A DNA stretch of 20,953 bases, from contig JADFYA010000013.1 of the NCBI GenBank assembly GCA_015233285.1, positions 1 to 20,953 of the forward strand, read 5' to 3'. How positions within the stretch are numbered: position 1 is the stretch's first letter; each line of letters begins with the position of its first letter. The notes below the pieces were generated by a model. The model had not been told where the DNA came from. It made no database searches and saw only the letters and a list, made by a program, of their open reading frames with translations. Both the position numbers and the translations under genes were made by a program. This stretch comes from Deltaproteobacteria bacterium. Its GTDB lineage: Bacteria > Desulfobacterota > JADFXK01. This document shows, in pieces, positions 6,336 through 14,806 of this stretch.

Positions 6336-8486
6336 ATGGTTTATTTACTCTTCGTTATTATTTTACTCCTTAGTTTTTCCTCGGTCCAGGCCGAAGACCG
6401 CCATCCTTTAACCGTCAACGATTTGCTCGACTTTGACCGAGTCTCCGACCTGCAGGTTTCTCCCGATGGTTCACATATCGCCTTTGTGGTCAGTTCCCTC
6501 GACCTGGACAACAACCGGCGGCGGTCATCCATCTGGGTGATGAAGTCAAACGGGAGTGAGGCCCGGCGTCTGACTCCCCTCCCGGAAGGCGGAGACCATC
6601 CCGCCTGGGCCCCGGATGGCCAGTCTCTTTATTTCATTTCTTCCCGCTCCGGGACGGCTCAGGTTTGGCGGATCTCCCCGGCCGGCGGTGCTCCGCAGCA
6701 AGTAACCTGGCTGCCTCTTGATGTTGATAACTTGAAGATGTCACCCGATGGAAAACATCTGGCTGTGACTATGGCGGTTTTTGTTGATTGTGATTCCCTG
6801 GACCGTACCGTCAAACGTTTAGAGCAACAGAAAGCGCAGCCTGCCACCGGGGTTGTTTATGATAAGATATTTGTCCGCCATTGGGATGCCTGGCAAGATG
6901 GGCGGCGCAGCCATCTCTTTGTCCTGCCGATAACAGGAAGTGGCCTCCCGGTGGACGTCACGGCCGGAATGGATGCCGATGTTCCGTCTACACCCTTTGG
7001 CGGCCCTGGTGAGTTTTCCTTTACTCCGGACGGTGGCGGGATGGTCTTTACCGCCCGCAATGTCGGGAGAGAGGAACCATGGTCAACCAATTTTGATCTA
7101 TATGTCGTCCCGCTGGATAGATCTGCCGCGCCGGTCAATATCACCAGGGATAATCAAGCCTGGGATACCTCTCCCGTGTTTTCCCATGACGGAAACACCC
7201 TGGCCTATCGGGCGATGAGGGTTCCCCGGTATGAGGCGGACCGTTACCGGATCGTTCTCCGTTCCTGGCGAAGTAGTTATCAGGGTGGAAAGTTTGCCTG
7301 GTCGGTGGGTGACCCGAACTGGATCACGGAAGAATGGGATCGGTCGGCGGATTCCATCGCCTGGTCCTCCGACGGACGGTCGATGTATGTTCACGCCGAC
7401 AATCTCGGCCAACAATCCCTTTTTGAGCTTAATCCAGCCTCAGGTCAGGTGAAATTACTTGTTTTTAACGGAACGGTAAGCGATGAAGCCGTGGCTGGCG
7501 ACCGGATCATAGTGATTGGACAAGACTTGTCTCATCCGGCGGAGATTTACTCTATTGACAAGAACGGCAATGAGTTACGGCAACTAACCCATTTGAATGA
7601 CGCCAGGCTGGCCAAGGCAAGCATGGGGAAGACGGAGCAGTTCAGTTTCACCGGGGCCAACAATGATCCGGTCTACGGCTATGTGGTGTCACCGCCAAAC
7701 CGCAACCCCCAGACCAGGTACCCGGTCGCTTTGATTATTCATGGCGGTCCTCAGATAGCTCTCGGAAATATATTTAATTATCGTTGGAATGCCCAGGTCT
7801 TGGCCGGGGCGGGGTATGGCGTTATATTCATTGATTATCATGGCACCCCTGGCTACGGGCAAAAGTTCACCGATTCGATTACGAATGATTGGGGTGGGAA
7901 GCCCTTGAAGGACCTGCAAATAGGGTTGGAGCAGGCATTGGCCCGGTATCCCTGGCTGGACGGGACTCGAGTGGCGGCCTTGGGACCTTCTTATGGAGGC
8001 TTTATGATCTACTGGATCGCAGGCAATTGGGCCGATCGGTTCAATTGTCTTGTCGCCCACGGCGGCATTTTCAACACCGGCGCCCTCTACGCGACTGACG
8101 AACTTTGGTTTGCGGAACATGAGTTCAATGGGACGCCTTGGAATAACCCCGAAGGTTACAAAAAAATCAACCCGGCTAATCATACCATGGCCTGGCAAAC
8201 ACCCATGCTGCTGATTCATGGTTCGTTGGATTTTCGTGTGCCGATAGAGAATTCGATGGCCGCGTTCAATGTGTTGCAGCGAAAGAATATCCCAAGTAGA
8301 TTTATTCACTTCCCCGATGAAAGTCACTGGGTTCAAAAACCACACAATACTATTCAATGGTATCAGGCCATTATCGACTGGATCAATCAATACTGCCGAT
8401 TGCCGAAGCCGGCCGAGGAGGCCGCAGTCAAGCTCGCCCAGGTCCCTGGGGCCGGACCAGTCCAGCCCTCGGAAGAAGATAATTAA
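6336..8486 (+). CDS. Secreted S9 family peptidase (prolyl oligopeptidase / acylaminoacyl-peptidase type)
   Basis: The protein has 716 residues. AGGAGGT (6323-6329) sits six bases before the ATG. A short signal peptide (residues 1-19, ending VQA) predicts export. Residues ~30-430 contain repeated blades of the WD40-like/TolB type (VSPDGSHIAFV, WAPDGQSLYFIS, MSPDGKHLAV, FTPDGGGMVFTA), forming the propeller that gates the active site. The C-terminal alpha/beta hydrolase domain carries GPSYGGF with nucleophile S552, then GSLDFRVP with D632 and DESHW with H664, a complete triad in the expected order. It should cleave short peptides, possibly removing dipeptides or acylated residues in the periplasm. 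Length and order fit the family well; exact specificity cannot be read. Confidence 0.92.
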   Translation: MVYLLFVIILLLSFSSVQAEDRHPLTVNDLLDFDRVSDLQVSPDGSHIAFVVSSLDLDNNRRRSSIWVMKSNGSEARRLTPLPEGGDHPAWAPDGQSLYFISSRSGTAQVWRISPAGGAPQQVTWLPLDVDNLKMSPDGKHLAVTMAVFVDCDSLDRTVKRLEQQKAQPATGVVYDKIFVRHWDAWQDGRRSHLFVLPITGSGLPVDVTAGMDADVPSTPFGGPGEFSFTPDGGGMVFTARNVGREEPWSTNFDLYVVPLDRSAAPVNITRDNQAWDTSPVFSHDGNTLAYRAMRVPRYEADRYRIVLRSWRSSYQGGKFAWSVGDPNWITEEWDRSADSIAWSSDGRSMYVHADNLGQQSLFELNPASGQVKLLVFNGTVSDEAVAGDRIIVIGQDLSHPAEIYSIDKNGNELRQLTHLNDARLAKASMGKTEQFSFTGANNDPVYGYVVSPPNRNPQTRYPVALIIHGGPQIALGNIFNYRWNAQVLAGAGYGVIFIDYHGTPGYGQKFTDSITNDWGGKPLKDLQIGLEQALARYPWLDGTRVAALGPSYGGFMIYWIAGNWADRFNCLVAHGGIFNTGALYATDELWFAEHEFNGTPWNNPEGYKKINPANHTMAWQTPMLLIHGSLDFRVPIENSMAAFNVLQRKNIPSRFIHFPDESHWVQKPHNTIQWYQAIIDWINQYCRLPKPAEEAAVKLAQVPGAGPVQPSEEDN

Positions 8487-8670
8487 TCCCGTCTTTGATT
8501 CGCCCTGGAATGGATGATTTGTGGGATTGCTCGCTTATCCCGCCTGAGGTATGGCCTTTTTCTCGGAATAACTCGCTTGTTAGCCCCGATGTAAATATCT
8601 TTCCCAATCTCCCCGGCTCTACGGCCGCCCCCCAATGTCTGTGATGTGTCTGGAATTGGGAGCCAAAAAA

Positions 8671-8774
8671 TTATCCGCAGATTTCGCAGATGGGCGCAGA
8701 TAGATGAGGTCCATAGGCACCTGCGGTTATTTGTCTTTTTCCATCTGTGCAAATCTGAGTAATCTGTGGATTAA
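8671..8774. repeat. Palindromic dispersed repeat, copy B
   Basis: The left arm (8671-8706) reads TTATCCGCAGATTTCGCAG and continues with more CAGAT words. The right arm (8742-8774) is its near complement, ending AATCTGTGGATTAA. The arms flank about 35 bp of unique loop, so RNA or single-stranded DNA could form a long hairpin. Copy A at 627-722 shares the left arm almost word for word. The peptide AHLRNLRI encoded on the minus strand parallels VYLRNLRI in copy A, showing that the 'proteins' here are translated repeat. Confidence 0.8.
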
Positions 8775-8886
8775 GTCGTGGCCGGCCTCCGGGATATGTC
8801 TAGTCTGGGTATGCTGTTTCTACCTGACGGCGGTCTGGAATTTTTTCGGGGTTCGCATCAATTTTCATCTTTTTTGAATTTAAGTA

Positions 8887-8914
8887 TCAAGTAACAATCA
8901 ATTTTAGCCGATAA
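8887..8914 (+). promoter_or_regulatory. Possible sigma-28 (FliA-type) promoter
   Basis: GCCGATAA at 8907-8914 is an exact match to the sigma-28 -10 consensus. Twelve bases upstream, TCAAGTAA (8887-8894) matches five of eight positions of the -35 consensus TAAAGTTT; the usual spacing is about 11. The predicted transcript would start near 8921, leaving a ~75-nt leader before the ATG at 8995. An exact eight-base match can arise by chance in 21 kb, so this is tentative. Confidence 0.3.
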
Positions 8915-8994
8915 AAGATCAGGGAAACGGATTTCCCCGATTGTTATTGTCCATAATGAATATGAGTAACCGGTCATGTGACAGGGAGGTCGTC

Positions 8995-10116
8995 ATGAAC
9001 CTAGGCGCACTGCAAGGATTTGGCTTTACTCCGTCAAACATCCCCAGGCTTGATCTCACCAATAACTCCAACACCCAACAAACAAACCTTGACCAGAGCC
9101 TATTCGCCCAAACCAAGGCGGTATCCGGTAAGGTTGCCATGAACTCCAAAGACGGCACCACCACCCAGATCGCGGCCGGTGGGATTCACCTCGAGGCGGA
9201 ACAAGCCGTATCATCAACCTCCGGGTCATCCGGTCAGGCCAACACGGCGGAAAGTTATCGCCGAATGAGTTTGGACTTTTCTTTTCTCTCCTACCAGACA
9301 GGCCAGGCCCCCATCGGCGACTTGATGGCCTCGGGTGAAGCGACCGACTTGCAAAAAGCCTTCAACGATCTGACCACTGGTAAAACCAAGAGTTTTGACA
9401 AGTATGATCAGGCGGTGGGAAACTTCTTTAACGATCTCCAAAACGACCTTCATTTAAGTTCCGATGAGTTCAAGACTGCTCAGGATATCTTCAAGAATAC
9501 GGTCAGAGAGTACTTTGCGCCCGGCACTCAAGCCCAATCGACTGATGCCACGCCTCAAAATCAGAATCAGGTTTTAGGTGGCCTGCTCATGAATCAAGGG
9601 AACCTGCAGCTCTCGGCCCGGCAGTATGAGGCGGCTTTCACCAGTTACAATCAGGGCCGGGACAGCCTCCAGGCCGGTGGCCAGGATACCGGTCAAATAG
9701 ACGCCTTGCTGGCAGCGATGGCCAAGAAGCTCGATGTCCAGCCTGACCAACTGGCCCGATTAGGTGACCAACTGGTGGCCCGAATGCTGCACCCTGAGCT
9801 GATCGGGAGCAAAGCGGCTGATGGCAAAGACCAGGCCGGATCGGCTCAAGGCGGTGACCAGTCGGGGCAGGCCCGGGATGTGGCCAAGTCGGGATCGGCC
9901 GATGGAGTCGATCAATCTGGATCTCAGGAAGAAACCGATGCCGCCAACGGGATGGACATTTTGCGACAAATGCTCCAAATTCCCTGGCCCGGACTTCGGC
10001 CCCTGACGATGACTGACCCTAGTCAGACCAACCAGGCTCAGATCAATCAGGCCCGGACTGACCAGGCTCAGAATCAGTCTCAGACTGATCAGACACAGAC
10101 CAATCCGGTCGGTTAG
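8995..10116 (+). CDS. Gln/Ser/Asp-rich protein of unknown function, possibly motility-related
   Basis: The ATG at 8995 is chosen because AGGGAGGT (8983-8990) precedes it at good spacing; in-frame upstream codons (8941, 8956) lack one. The product has 373 residues, no signal peptide and no membrane segment. Residues ~1-85 are Asn/Thr/Ser-rich. Residues ~86-175 look folded and helical (MSLDFSFLSYQTG, FDKYDQAVGNFFNDLQ, DEFKTAQDIFKNTVREYF). A second helical part lies at ~195-270. The tail is low complexity: a Gly/Gln/Asp/Ser stretch at ~275-312 and short Q-T-D/N repeats at ~342-371. I do not recognise a family. The possible sigma-28 promoter upstream hints at a link to flagella or secretion, where Gln-rich length-control or export substrates occur, but that is inference. 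It is followed by a strong terminator and so appears monocistronic. Confidence 0.65.
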   Translation: MNLGALQGFGFTPSNIPRLDLTNNSNTQQTNLDQSLFAQTKAVSGKVAMNSKDGTTTQIAAGGIHLEAEQAVSSTSGSSGQANTAESYRRMSLDFSFLSYQTGQAPIGDLMASGEATDLQKAFNDLTTGKTKSFDKYDQAVGNFFNDLQNDLHLSSDEFKTAQDIFKNTVREYFAPGTQAQSTDATPQNQNQVLGGLLMNQGNLQLSARQYEAAFTSYNQGRDSLQAGGQDTGQIDALLAAMAKKLDVQPDQLARLGDQLVARMLHPELIGSKAADGKDQAGSAQGGDQSGQARDVAKSGSADGVDQSGSQEETDAANGMDILRQMLQIPWPGLRPLTMTDPSQTNQAQINQARTDQAQNQSQTDQTQTNPVG

Positions 10117-10186
10117 GGACCGAATTTGAGAAGATCCCACTGGAGGACGCAAAAAAGGTAAGTCATATATCTCTCTGACGGTTATA

Positions 10187-10240
10187 TGTGGTGATTCGTC
10201 TCGGTCGGCTCAGACCCGGATAAATCACCACACTTTTTTT
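10187..10240 (+). terminator. Strong Rho-independent terminator after the Gln-rich protein gene
   Basis: A perfect 10-bp stem pairs TGTGGTGATT (10187-10196) with AATCACCACA (10223-10232) around a 26-nt loop. CTTTTTTT follows immediately. It lies 70 bp after the stop at 10116, and its T-run is on the plus strand only. Confidence 0.88.
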
Positions 10241-10501
10241 AGGCCGCAGCGCTTTTTGAAAGACCTTTGAATCCACATCGCCTGGCCGAACAAAATCCTA
10301 ATCCACGAATTGTCCTGGCTACACCGGCGGCCATCAATATTCTGCACCAGGGCCACACCAACAAAATCGTAACCAACCAATCGTCCTGGTTGCGTATAAA
10401 TTGGAAGTAAGGTATAGAAAGGGCTTTGACTCGATCCGCGCCAATGTAGGCCGTTTGACGGATGAATCGACATATAACATCAGCTATCCCGGTGAATAAT
10501 C
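10241..10501. other. Non-coding or decayed stretch before the deacetylase gene
   Basis: No gene is supported. Frames on both strands stay open for up to ~200 bp: an 82-codon minus-strand ORF, and plus-strand segments such as VLVAYKLEVRYRKGFDSIR near 10380-10440. None has a ribosome binding site or a recognisable family. This may be decayed coding DNA. Confidence 0.3.
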
Positions 10502-11578
10502 TTGTTTCCGATTAAATATCTAGTTAAGTATCTAGTTAAATATCTATCCGGCATCATCGTTCCGTTGATTATCTTTCTGGCTGTTTCCGGGGATATCCTT
10601 GGCGCTCCAGGTCAAGGCGCTCCGGAACAATTCACGGCCGGCCCGACCTTTGGCTCTCAGTCCGTACTGGAGGCTTGCTGGACCCAGGAGGAGCTACGAG
10701 GGCGTCCAAACGAAAAGAAGACAGGAAGACCGGCCGCCTCGGATCAGACCATCCCGGTTAAGGACCGGCCGGAAGTTCGGCCGACTCCATTGCCGCGGGA
10801 ATGGCACAACTGTATCCGCCGGGTGAATCCGGGCCACCGGGCCAAGGCCGTCGCCCTGACCTTTGATTTGTGCCAGGGGCCGCACGGGCGGGCCGGATAT
10901 GACGCGGAGATCGTCGATTATCTCAGACAACATCAGATAAAAGCCACTTTTTTTGCCGGGGGTAAATGGATGGTTGACCATCCTGAGCGGACCATGCAAC
11001 TGATGGCCGATCCCCTTTTTGAACTGGGCAACCATACCTGGAGCCATGCCAACCTGCGGGTGTCCCGAGGAAAAAAAATTGAAGACGAAATAATCCGGAC
11101 TCAGGTTGAATATGAGCTGCTCCGTCAAGAACTGGTTACTAAATCGGGCATCCGGGGTGTAAGTCAGGCGGAACTGGATAAGATTCCCAGGCGGATCATG
11201 GTCTTCAGATTTCCTTATGGGGCCTGCGATGCCGAATCGTTGAGCGTTACGGCGAAATTGGGATTGGCGGCCATCCAGTGGGACGTAGTCACCGGAGACC
11301 CGGACAAGTCCCAGTCCGCTCATAACATCGTGGAGATCATCTTGAACCGGACGCGGCCCGGATCCATCATTATCGGCCACGCCAACGGCCGGGGACACGG
11401 CACCGCCGAGGCCTTGCCGGTAGTCATTCCTGAATTGCAGCGAAGAGGGTATACTTTTGTGACTGTCAGTGAATTACTTAGACTGGGTCAGGCCGTGGCC
11501 ACGGAGGAATGCTATGAACTTACACCCGGTGACAACTACCGGTATGACCGGTCCGCTGGTCGGGAGGTGGTCCCATGA
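10502..11578 (+). CDS. Exported polysaccharide deacetylase (NodB homology domain)
   Basis: The product has 358 residues. The only start near the N-terminus is the TTG at 10502, with GGTGA (10491-10495) ahead; an in-frame TGA lies just upstream. The first ~35 residues are a signal peptide or anchor whose front contains three copies of a KYLV/S tetrapeptide from a 12-bp repeat. After a variable, Pro/Arg-rich linker the NodB domain (~112-325) shows TFD (120-122), HTWSH (178-182), FRFPYG (235-240), QWDVVTGDPD (259-268) and IIIGHANG (289-296), the five expected motifs with metal-binding D/H/H. The first motif reads TFDLCQGP instead of TFDDGP, losing the second Asp. The enzyme should remove acetyl groups from N-acetylated glycans at the cell surface. 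Its stop overlaps the start of a GNAT gene, so both are made together. Confidence 0.88.
   Translation: MFPIKYLVKYLVKYLSGIIVPLIIFLAVSGDILGAPGQGAPEQFTAGPTFGSQSVLEACWTQEELRGRPNEKKTGRPAASDQTIPVKDRPEVRPTPLPREWHNCIRRVNPGHRAKAVALTFDLCQGPHGRAGYDAEIVDYLRQHQIKATFFAGGKWMVDHPERTMQLMADPLFELGNHTWSHANLRVSRGKKIEDEIIRTQVEYELLRQELVTKSGIRGVSQAELDKIPRRIMVFRFPYGACDAESLSVTAKLGLAAIQWDVVTGDPDKSQSAHNIVEIILNRTRPGSIIIGHANGRGHGTAEALPVVIPELQRRGYTFVTVSELLRLGQAVATEECYELTPGDNYRYDRSAGREVVP
10514..10549 (+). repeat. Three tandem copies of a 12-bp unit inside the deacetylase signal peptide
   Basis: The unit is AARTATCTAGTT, occurring at 10514-10525, 10526-10537 and, with the last two bases changed, 10538-10549. Each encodes K-Y-L-V or K-Y-L-S. 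Because the unit is a multiple of three, copy-number change by slippage would lengthen or shorten the signal region without breaking the frame. Confidence 0.85.
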
Positions 11579-12075
11579 GGGGTGAACCGCCTTTTTCCGC
11601 GCCCTCCTACGAGTTGCCCTCCGGCAGCCTTAACCCGTTGAATAACCGAAACGATGCCATCACCATAGGCGAACTCCTGGCCAAAATAAACCCCTGGATC
11701 ACCCTTGGCTTTACCGCCAATCATTTTTTGAATTACTTCACCCGGCGGGATCCCGGCCTGAATCGGTATTTGGTGGTCCAGAATGGGCACAAGATCGGGA
11801 CAGTCTGCGTCCGCTATCCCTGGCTGCGCGGGGCGTACATCGAATTGATCGGCCTGGCCGAACCTTACCAGGGCCGCGGTTTGGGCCGGCAAATCATCCG
11901 CTGGGTGGTCGAGGAAACCCGGCAGGAGTCACGAAATCTTTGGGTGGCGGTTTCGGATTTCAATCCCAGGGCCATGAGCTTCTATGAGCGGCAGGGATTC
12001 CGGGTGGCCGCCCTGCTCCCCGACCTGGTCAAGCCGGGTTTTGATGAGATTCTGATGCGGAAGACGCTGAAGTAG
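11575..12075 (+). CDS. GNAT family N-acetyltransferase
   Basis: The ATG at 11575 overlaps the deacetylase stop (ATGA), indicating translational coupling. The 166-residue product has the GNAT core: a strand GTVCVRYPWLRGAYIELIGL (~76-95), the acetyl-CoA pyrophosphate-binding loop QGRGLG (99-104), and the C-terminal NPRAMSFYERQGF block (130-142). Family enzymes transfer acetyl from acetyl-CoA to an amine. The first ~30 residues are outside the core. Pairing with a deacetylase suggests the two add and remove acetyl groups on related surface or metabolite substrates, but the substrate cannot be read. No signal peptide is present, so it is cytoplasmic. Three bases after its stop a heptamer tandem repeat begins. 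Confidence 0.87.
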   Translation: MRGEPPFSAPSYELPSGSLNPLNNRNDAITIGELLAKINPWITLGFTANHFLNYFTRRDPGLNRYLVVQNGHKIGTVCVRYPWLRGAYIELIGLAEPYQGRGLGRQIIRWVVEETRQESRNLWVAVSDFNPRAMSFYERQGFRVAALLPDLVKPGFDEILMRKTLK

Positions 12076-12077
12076 GA

Positions 12078-12133
12078 GTTTCGGGTTACGGGTTACGTGT
12101 TGCGTGTTGCGTGGTATGTGTTAGGTTTTGCGG
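12078..12133 (+). repeat. Degenerate heptamer tandem repeat (GTTNCGK), copy 1
   Basis: Eight consecutive seven-base units start at 12078. The first five fit the consensus GTTNCGK (GTTTCGG, GTTACGG, GTTACGT, GTTGCGT, GTTGCGT) and the last three are decayed. A longer array of the same unit and orientation lies at 20236-20298. Confidence 0.8.
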
Positions 12134-12433
12134 AGTTTGTGGCACGGGTCATGAGGTGAGGCCGTTCGATTAGGACGCGCCTGATCCAATCCGAGGTGCA
12201 GTCAATCCAGGCATTAGGCCGGTGGCACGTGTCAGTGGCCTATTCTTGGTGTTTGTGGGGTTACTTTGATTTGGATGGAAAAATCATTGAGGAAAATCGA
12301 CCCGAGCGGTATAATATGCAGAACGTTACTTTCCATGATGGCGTGGAGGCTCTCCGGGGGGTGGTCAAATGATATGGCCCTTGACTCGCTATCTCCCAGC
12401 GCTTGAGTCCATACCCGTGTGGACAATGTATGA
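12134..12433. other. 300-bp gap between convergent GNAT and protease genes
   Basis: I see no gene, clear terminator or further repeat. A minus-strand ORF reaching from 12549 to 12232 overlaps the 3' end of the protease gene in another frame and has no family resemblance, so it is treated as a shadow. Confidence 0.45.
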
Positions 12434-14803
12434 TCACCCACGCGCTCGGGCACGCTGACGCAGCCTTGTCCTGAGTTGGGTATAAAGCCGGATGTTTTCA
12501 CGACCGAATGATTCCAAGGCCACAACCAATGCATAAGGTTCCTGGTCATTCATCATGTTTTTGGCCCACCCTTCAACCTGGTGAGTAACGACCACAAACA
12601 GATGTTTCCCGTTGCGAAGTGGAGAAGTTCTCGGCACTATCTTAATCATCTTCGAAGACGCCATCGCTGTCCCTTTACTCCTCAACTTGCTTCCAGGTCT
12701 GAACCCTGGCCATTCATCAATATTATCCAGATTAGAGCCTGCGCTGAAGCATTGCGAAAGGGTACCAAGATCATTTTCTTCGACGATCTTGAAGGAAATC
12801 TTAGAACCTTTGTAGGTTTTTCTCGTTGAACGACACGGTGGGCAATAAGCAAGGGCAACCCTGATAAATCGCTCTACTTTGCCGGCAACCAGAAAATCTT
12901 CTGGAAGTGGTATTTCAAAGAAATGCGTCTGGTCATGCCCGATTTGTTCTTCGGCGACCAGAGTCACGCAACTTTCAAGCGAATAGATCGTTTTTTCTGT
13001 GTCCGGGCGGCCGTAGCCATAACTATAAAACCCAATTTGGGGATCGGTATCTTCCAGGTGTTCAAGCAGAGATTTTGCATTTTCTGGCCATGTTGCATTT
13101 AACAAGATAAGGGCACGAAGAAGGTTGGATGAGGATTCCGGATACTCACGCAACAATCGTCCGGCAAGGTTGGTAATCTTCGGAGCCGCGAAGCTGGTGC
13201 CGTTGAGAGGAGTGAACAACCTTTCCCCAACGTAGGAATGCTTCAAACATATTTCACTGATATTGAGATCGGGCGTACGGAATCGAGGCATCCCACCGGC
13301 TCTCAAGTCAACAGTCACATTGCCGCCATATTCTACCAGATCAGGTTTGATGGCGCCATTAGGGCCGGGACCGGTTCTGGTAAAGGGGGATAATTCGTCC
13401 GGTCGAGCTATTGGCTGGTAGGCAGGGTCATGAGGCCAGTTGGCTGCTCTACAGTCTTGGTCATACCTGGCGAGACTCCCGACGGTGAGCACATTAAGCG
13501 CCGGAGCCGGATCGATAATCCTGGCTGCAGGTGAAAAGAGATAGGCTGGATATTCTTCACGCCAGTCACTTGGAACTTCATCGGTTCCTCTAAAATTCCC
13601 GGCTGAGACTACGAATAGGATGTCCTTTGTTCTGGCAAGTTCATCGAGAACGGCTGCCAGCCCTTTTACATGACGTCCGTCATATGGTTGATGCAGATCT
13701 CCGAATGATATGTTGAAGATCCGGCAGCCCAACTCGTCGCAAAAGTAGTTTACGGCGTCCGTCACCTGACCGGCTATCAGACGCTTATCATACTCGGCAT
13801 TTTGGCCTGAAAGTACCTTTCCGCTGAGTATCCGCAACCGCGTGGCAAATTGCCGTTGCCCGAGGCAATATGCGATATCCCCGTAGAGGGCGAACCCGGC
13901 AACAGCAGTACCGTGTCCGGTCTCATCATGCGGATCGACCCCATCGACAAAGGACGTTTCTTCTCCAACTGCCTGTTCTATCAATGGGTGCCCGGAGATA
14001 ACTCCGGAATCCAGAACTGCTATGAGAGTCCCGGCTCCGTCACCAGGCCCGCTGATCACCAGGTTGCTCAATTCAATATCATAATTCGCCGCTTCAAATT
14101 GCCAGGTGGGCGGGATTTCAACGCATCGTACTGTTTCCAGATCAAGGACTTCATCTAACAAAGCTCCCGTCAGCCGGGCTCTTAGCATAACCACCGAATC
14201 TAATACCAGTTTATCCCAAACTTCCCCTCCTTTACCGGTCAGCCATTCAGCAGTTTGGGCACACTCTTGACGATTTGTTTCTCGTTGTTCTCGCGGCCAG
14301 AGTTCAATGTCTACGACCTTTATGTCGTCACTACCCCATTCTTCACCCTTCAAGCTTCGGCCGAGTCGATCCTCTCGACTCCACGTTGCTATGCCCTCAA
14401 TTGCATGAAATACGTTTGCGGATACTCCGTGTCCTGTTAGTCCAACTTTATACCGGGCCATGCGTCTCAAGAATTCCTGTTTCGCATCTTCATTCACAAA
14501 GATGATGAGAGTCTCATCGGATTCTTCAGATACGATCTCGATTCCGAAAGACCTCAGGGCATCTTCGGAAACCGTACCCGCCTGTATCCGAAGCTTTATT
14601 ATGAGTCCCGGATCAAACTGTGGAGGCTTTCTTTCTATAATTGCTGCCTCAACGAGGCCCAACTCTCGCTCAATACCCTCGCCATGCTGTTTTACATTAT
14701 CGTGTTTATAAAGTGGCATACTCCCGCCGCCGCCTTTTTTTCGTCGAGGCGTAGCGGGGTCAAGGCGTGATAACTCCAGGTGAGGATAACGCTGATTTGG
14801 CAC
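12434..14803 (-). CDS. ietS: Subtilisin-like S8 serine protease, IetS-like defence component
   Basis: The GTG start at 14803 lies three bases after the ATPase stop, with AGGAG about eight bases ahead of it; the next in-frame ATG is codon 29. The product has 789 residues. The N-terminal ~250 residues are a non-catalytic region with two similar-looking segments. The S8 domain (~255-570) has a full triad: AVLDSGV (D265), ETGHGTAVAG (H297) and NGTSFAAP (S537), plus the oxyanion Asn in SAGN (N403). The C-terminal ~200 residues are beta-rich with a basic tail. There is no signal peptide, so it acts inside the cell, unlike most subtilases. Pairing with an upstream AAA ATPase is the layout of IetAS, first described on an Agrobacterium Ti plasmid as a stability/incompatibility module and later reported as an anti-phage system. 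The ATPase presumably controls the protease; the trigger and target are unknown. Confidence 0.85.
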   Translation of the reverse strand: MPNQRYPHLELSRLDPATPRRKKGGGGSMPLYKHDNVKQHGEGIERELGLVEAAIIERKPPQFDPGLIIKLRIQAGTVSEDALRSFGIEIVSEESDETLIIFVNEDAKQEFLRRMARYKVGLTGHGVSANVFHAIEGIATWSREDRLGRSLKGEEWGSDDIKVVDIELWPREQRETNRQECAQTAEWLTGKGGEVWDKLVLDSVVMLRARLTGALLDEVLDLETVRCVEIPPTWQFEAANYDIELSNLVISGPGDGAGTLIAVLDSGVISGHPLIEQAVGEETSFVDGVDPHDETGHGTAVAGFALYGDIAYCLGQRQFATRLRILSGKVLSGQNAEYDKRLIAGQVTDAVNYFCDELGCRIFNISFGDLHQPYDGRHVKGLAAVLDELARTKDILFVVSAGNFRGTDEVPSDWREEYPAYLFSPAARIIDPAPALNVLTVGSLARYDQDCRAANWPHDPAYQPIARPDELSPFTRTGPGPNGAIKPDLVEYGGNVTVDLRAGGMPRFRTPDLNISEICLKHSYVGERLFTPLNGTSFAAPKITNLAGRLLREYPESSSNLLRALILLNATWPENAKSLLEHLEDTDPQIGFYSYGYGRPDTEKTIYSLESCVTLVAEEQIGHDQTHFFEIPLPEDFLVAGKVERFIRVALAYCPPCRSTRKTYKGSKISFKIVEENDLGTLSQCFSAGSNLDNIDEWPGFRPGSKLRSKGTAMASSKMIKIVPRTSPLRNGKHLFVVVTHQVEGWAKNMMNDQEPYALVVALESFGRENIRLYTQLRTRLRQRARARG

Positions 14804-14806
14804 TTG

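Larger units (their letters stand above)
8487..8994. other. 508-bp non-coding stretch between S9 peptidase and Gln-rich protein genes
   Basis: It contains the palindromic repeat at 8671-8774, a possible sigma-28 promoter near 8887-8914, and a small hairpin GGGAAA-CGGA-TTTCCC (8922-8937) that would lie at the start of the transcript. No clear terminator follows the peptidase gene; GGGAT/ATCCC pairs weakly around 8522-8540 without a T-run. No gene is supported. Confidence 0.5.

Noticed and set aside
7689..8390. 233-codon minus-strand ORF inside the S9 peptidase gene
   Set aside because: It lies wholly antisense to the conserved catalytic domain with its intact triad; an antisense shadow.
8483..8752. 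89-codon minus-strand ORF after the S9 peptidase gene
   Set aside because: It crosses repeat copy B and carries the same LRNLRI-type peptide as copy A; no start context or family.
10225..10473. 82-codon minus-strand ORF before the deacetylase gene
   Set aside because: It begins without a ribosome binding site and ends in the plus-strand terminator; several other frames are equally open, so no single one is supported.
10694..11398. 234-codon minus-strand ORF inside the deacetylase gene
   Set aside because: All five NodB motifs are on the plus strand; the antisense frame has no recognisable features.
12078..12133. CRISPR-like or phase-variation array
   Set aside because: Units are seven bases with no spacers, and the array lies outside coding sequence, so neither CRISPR nor coding phase variation fits.
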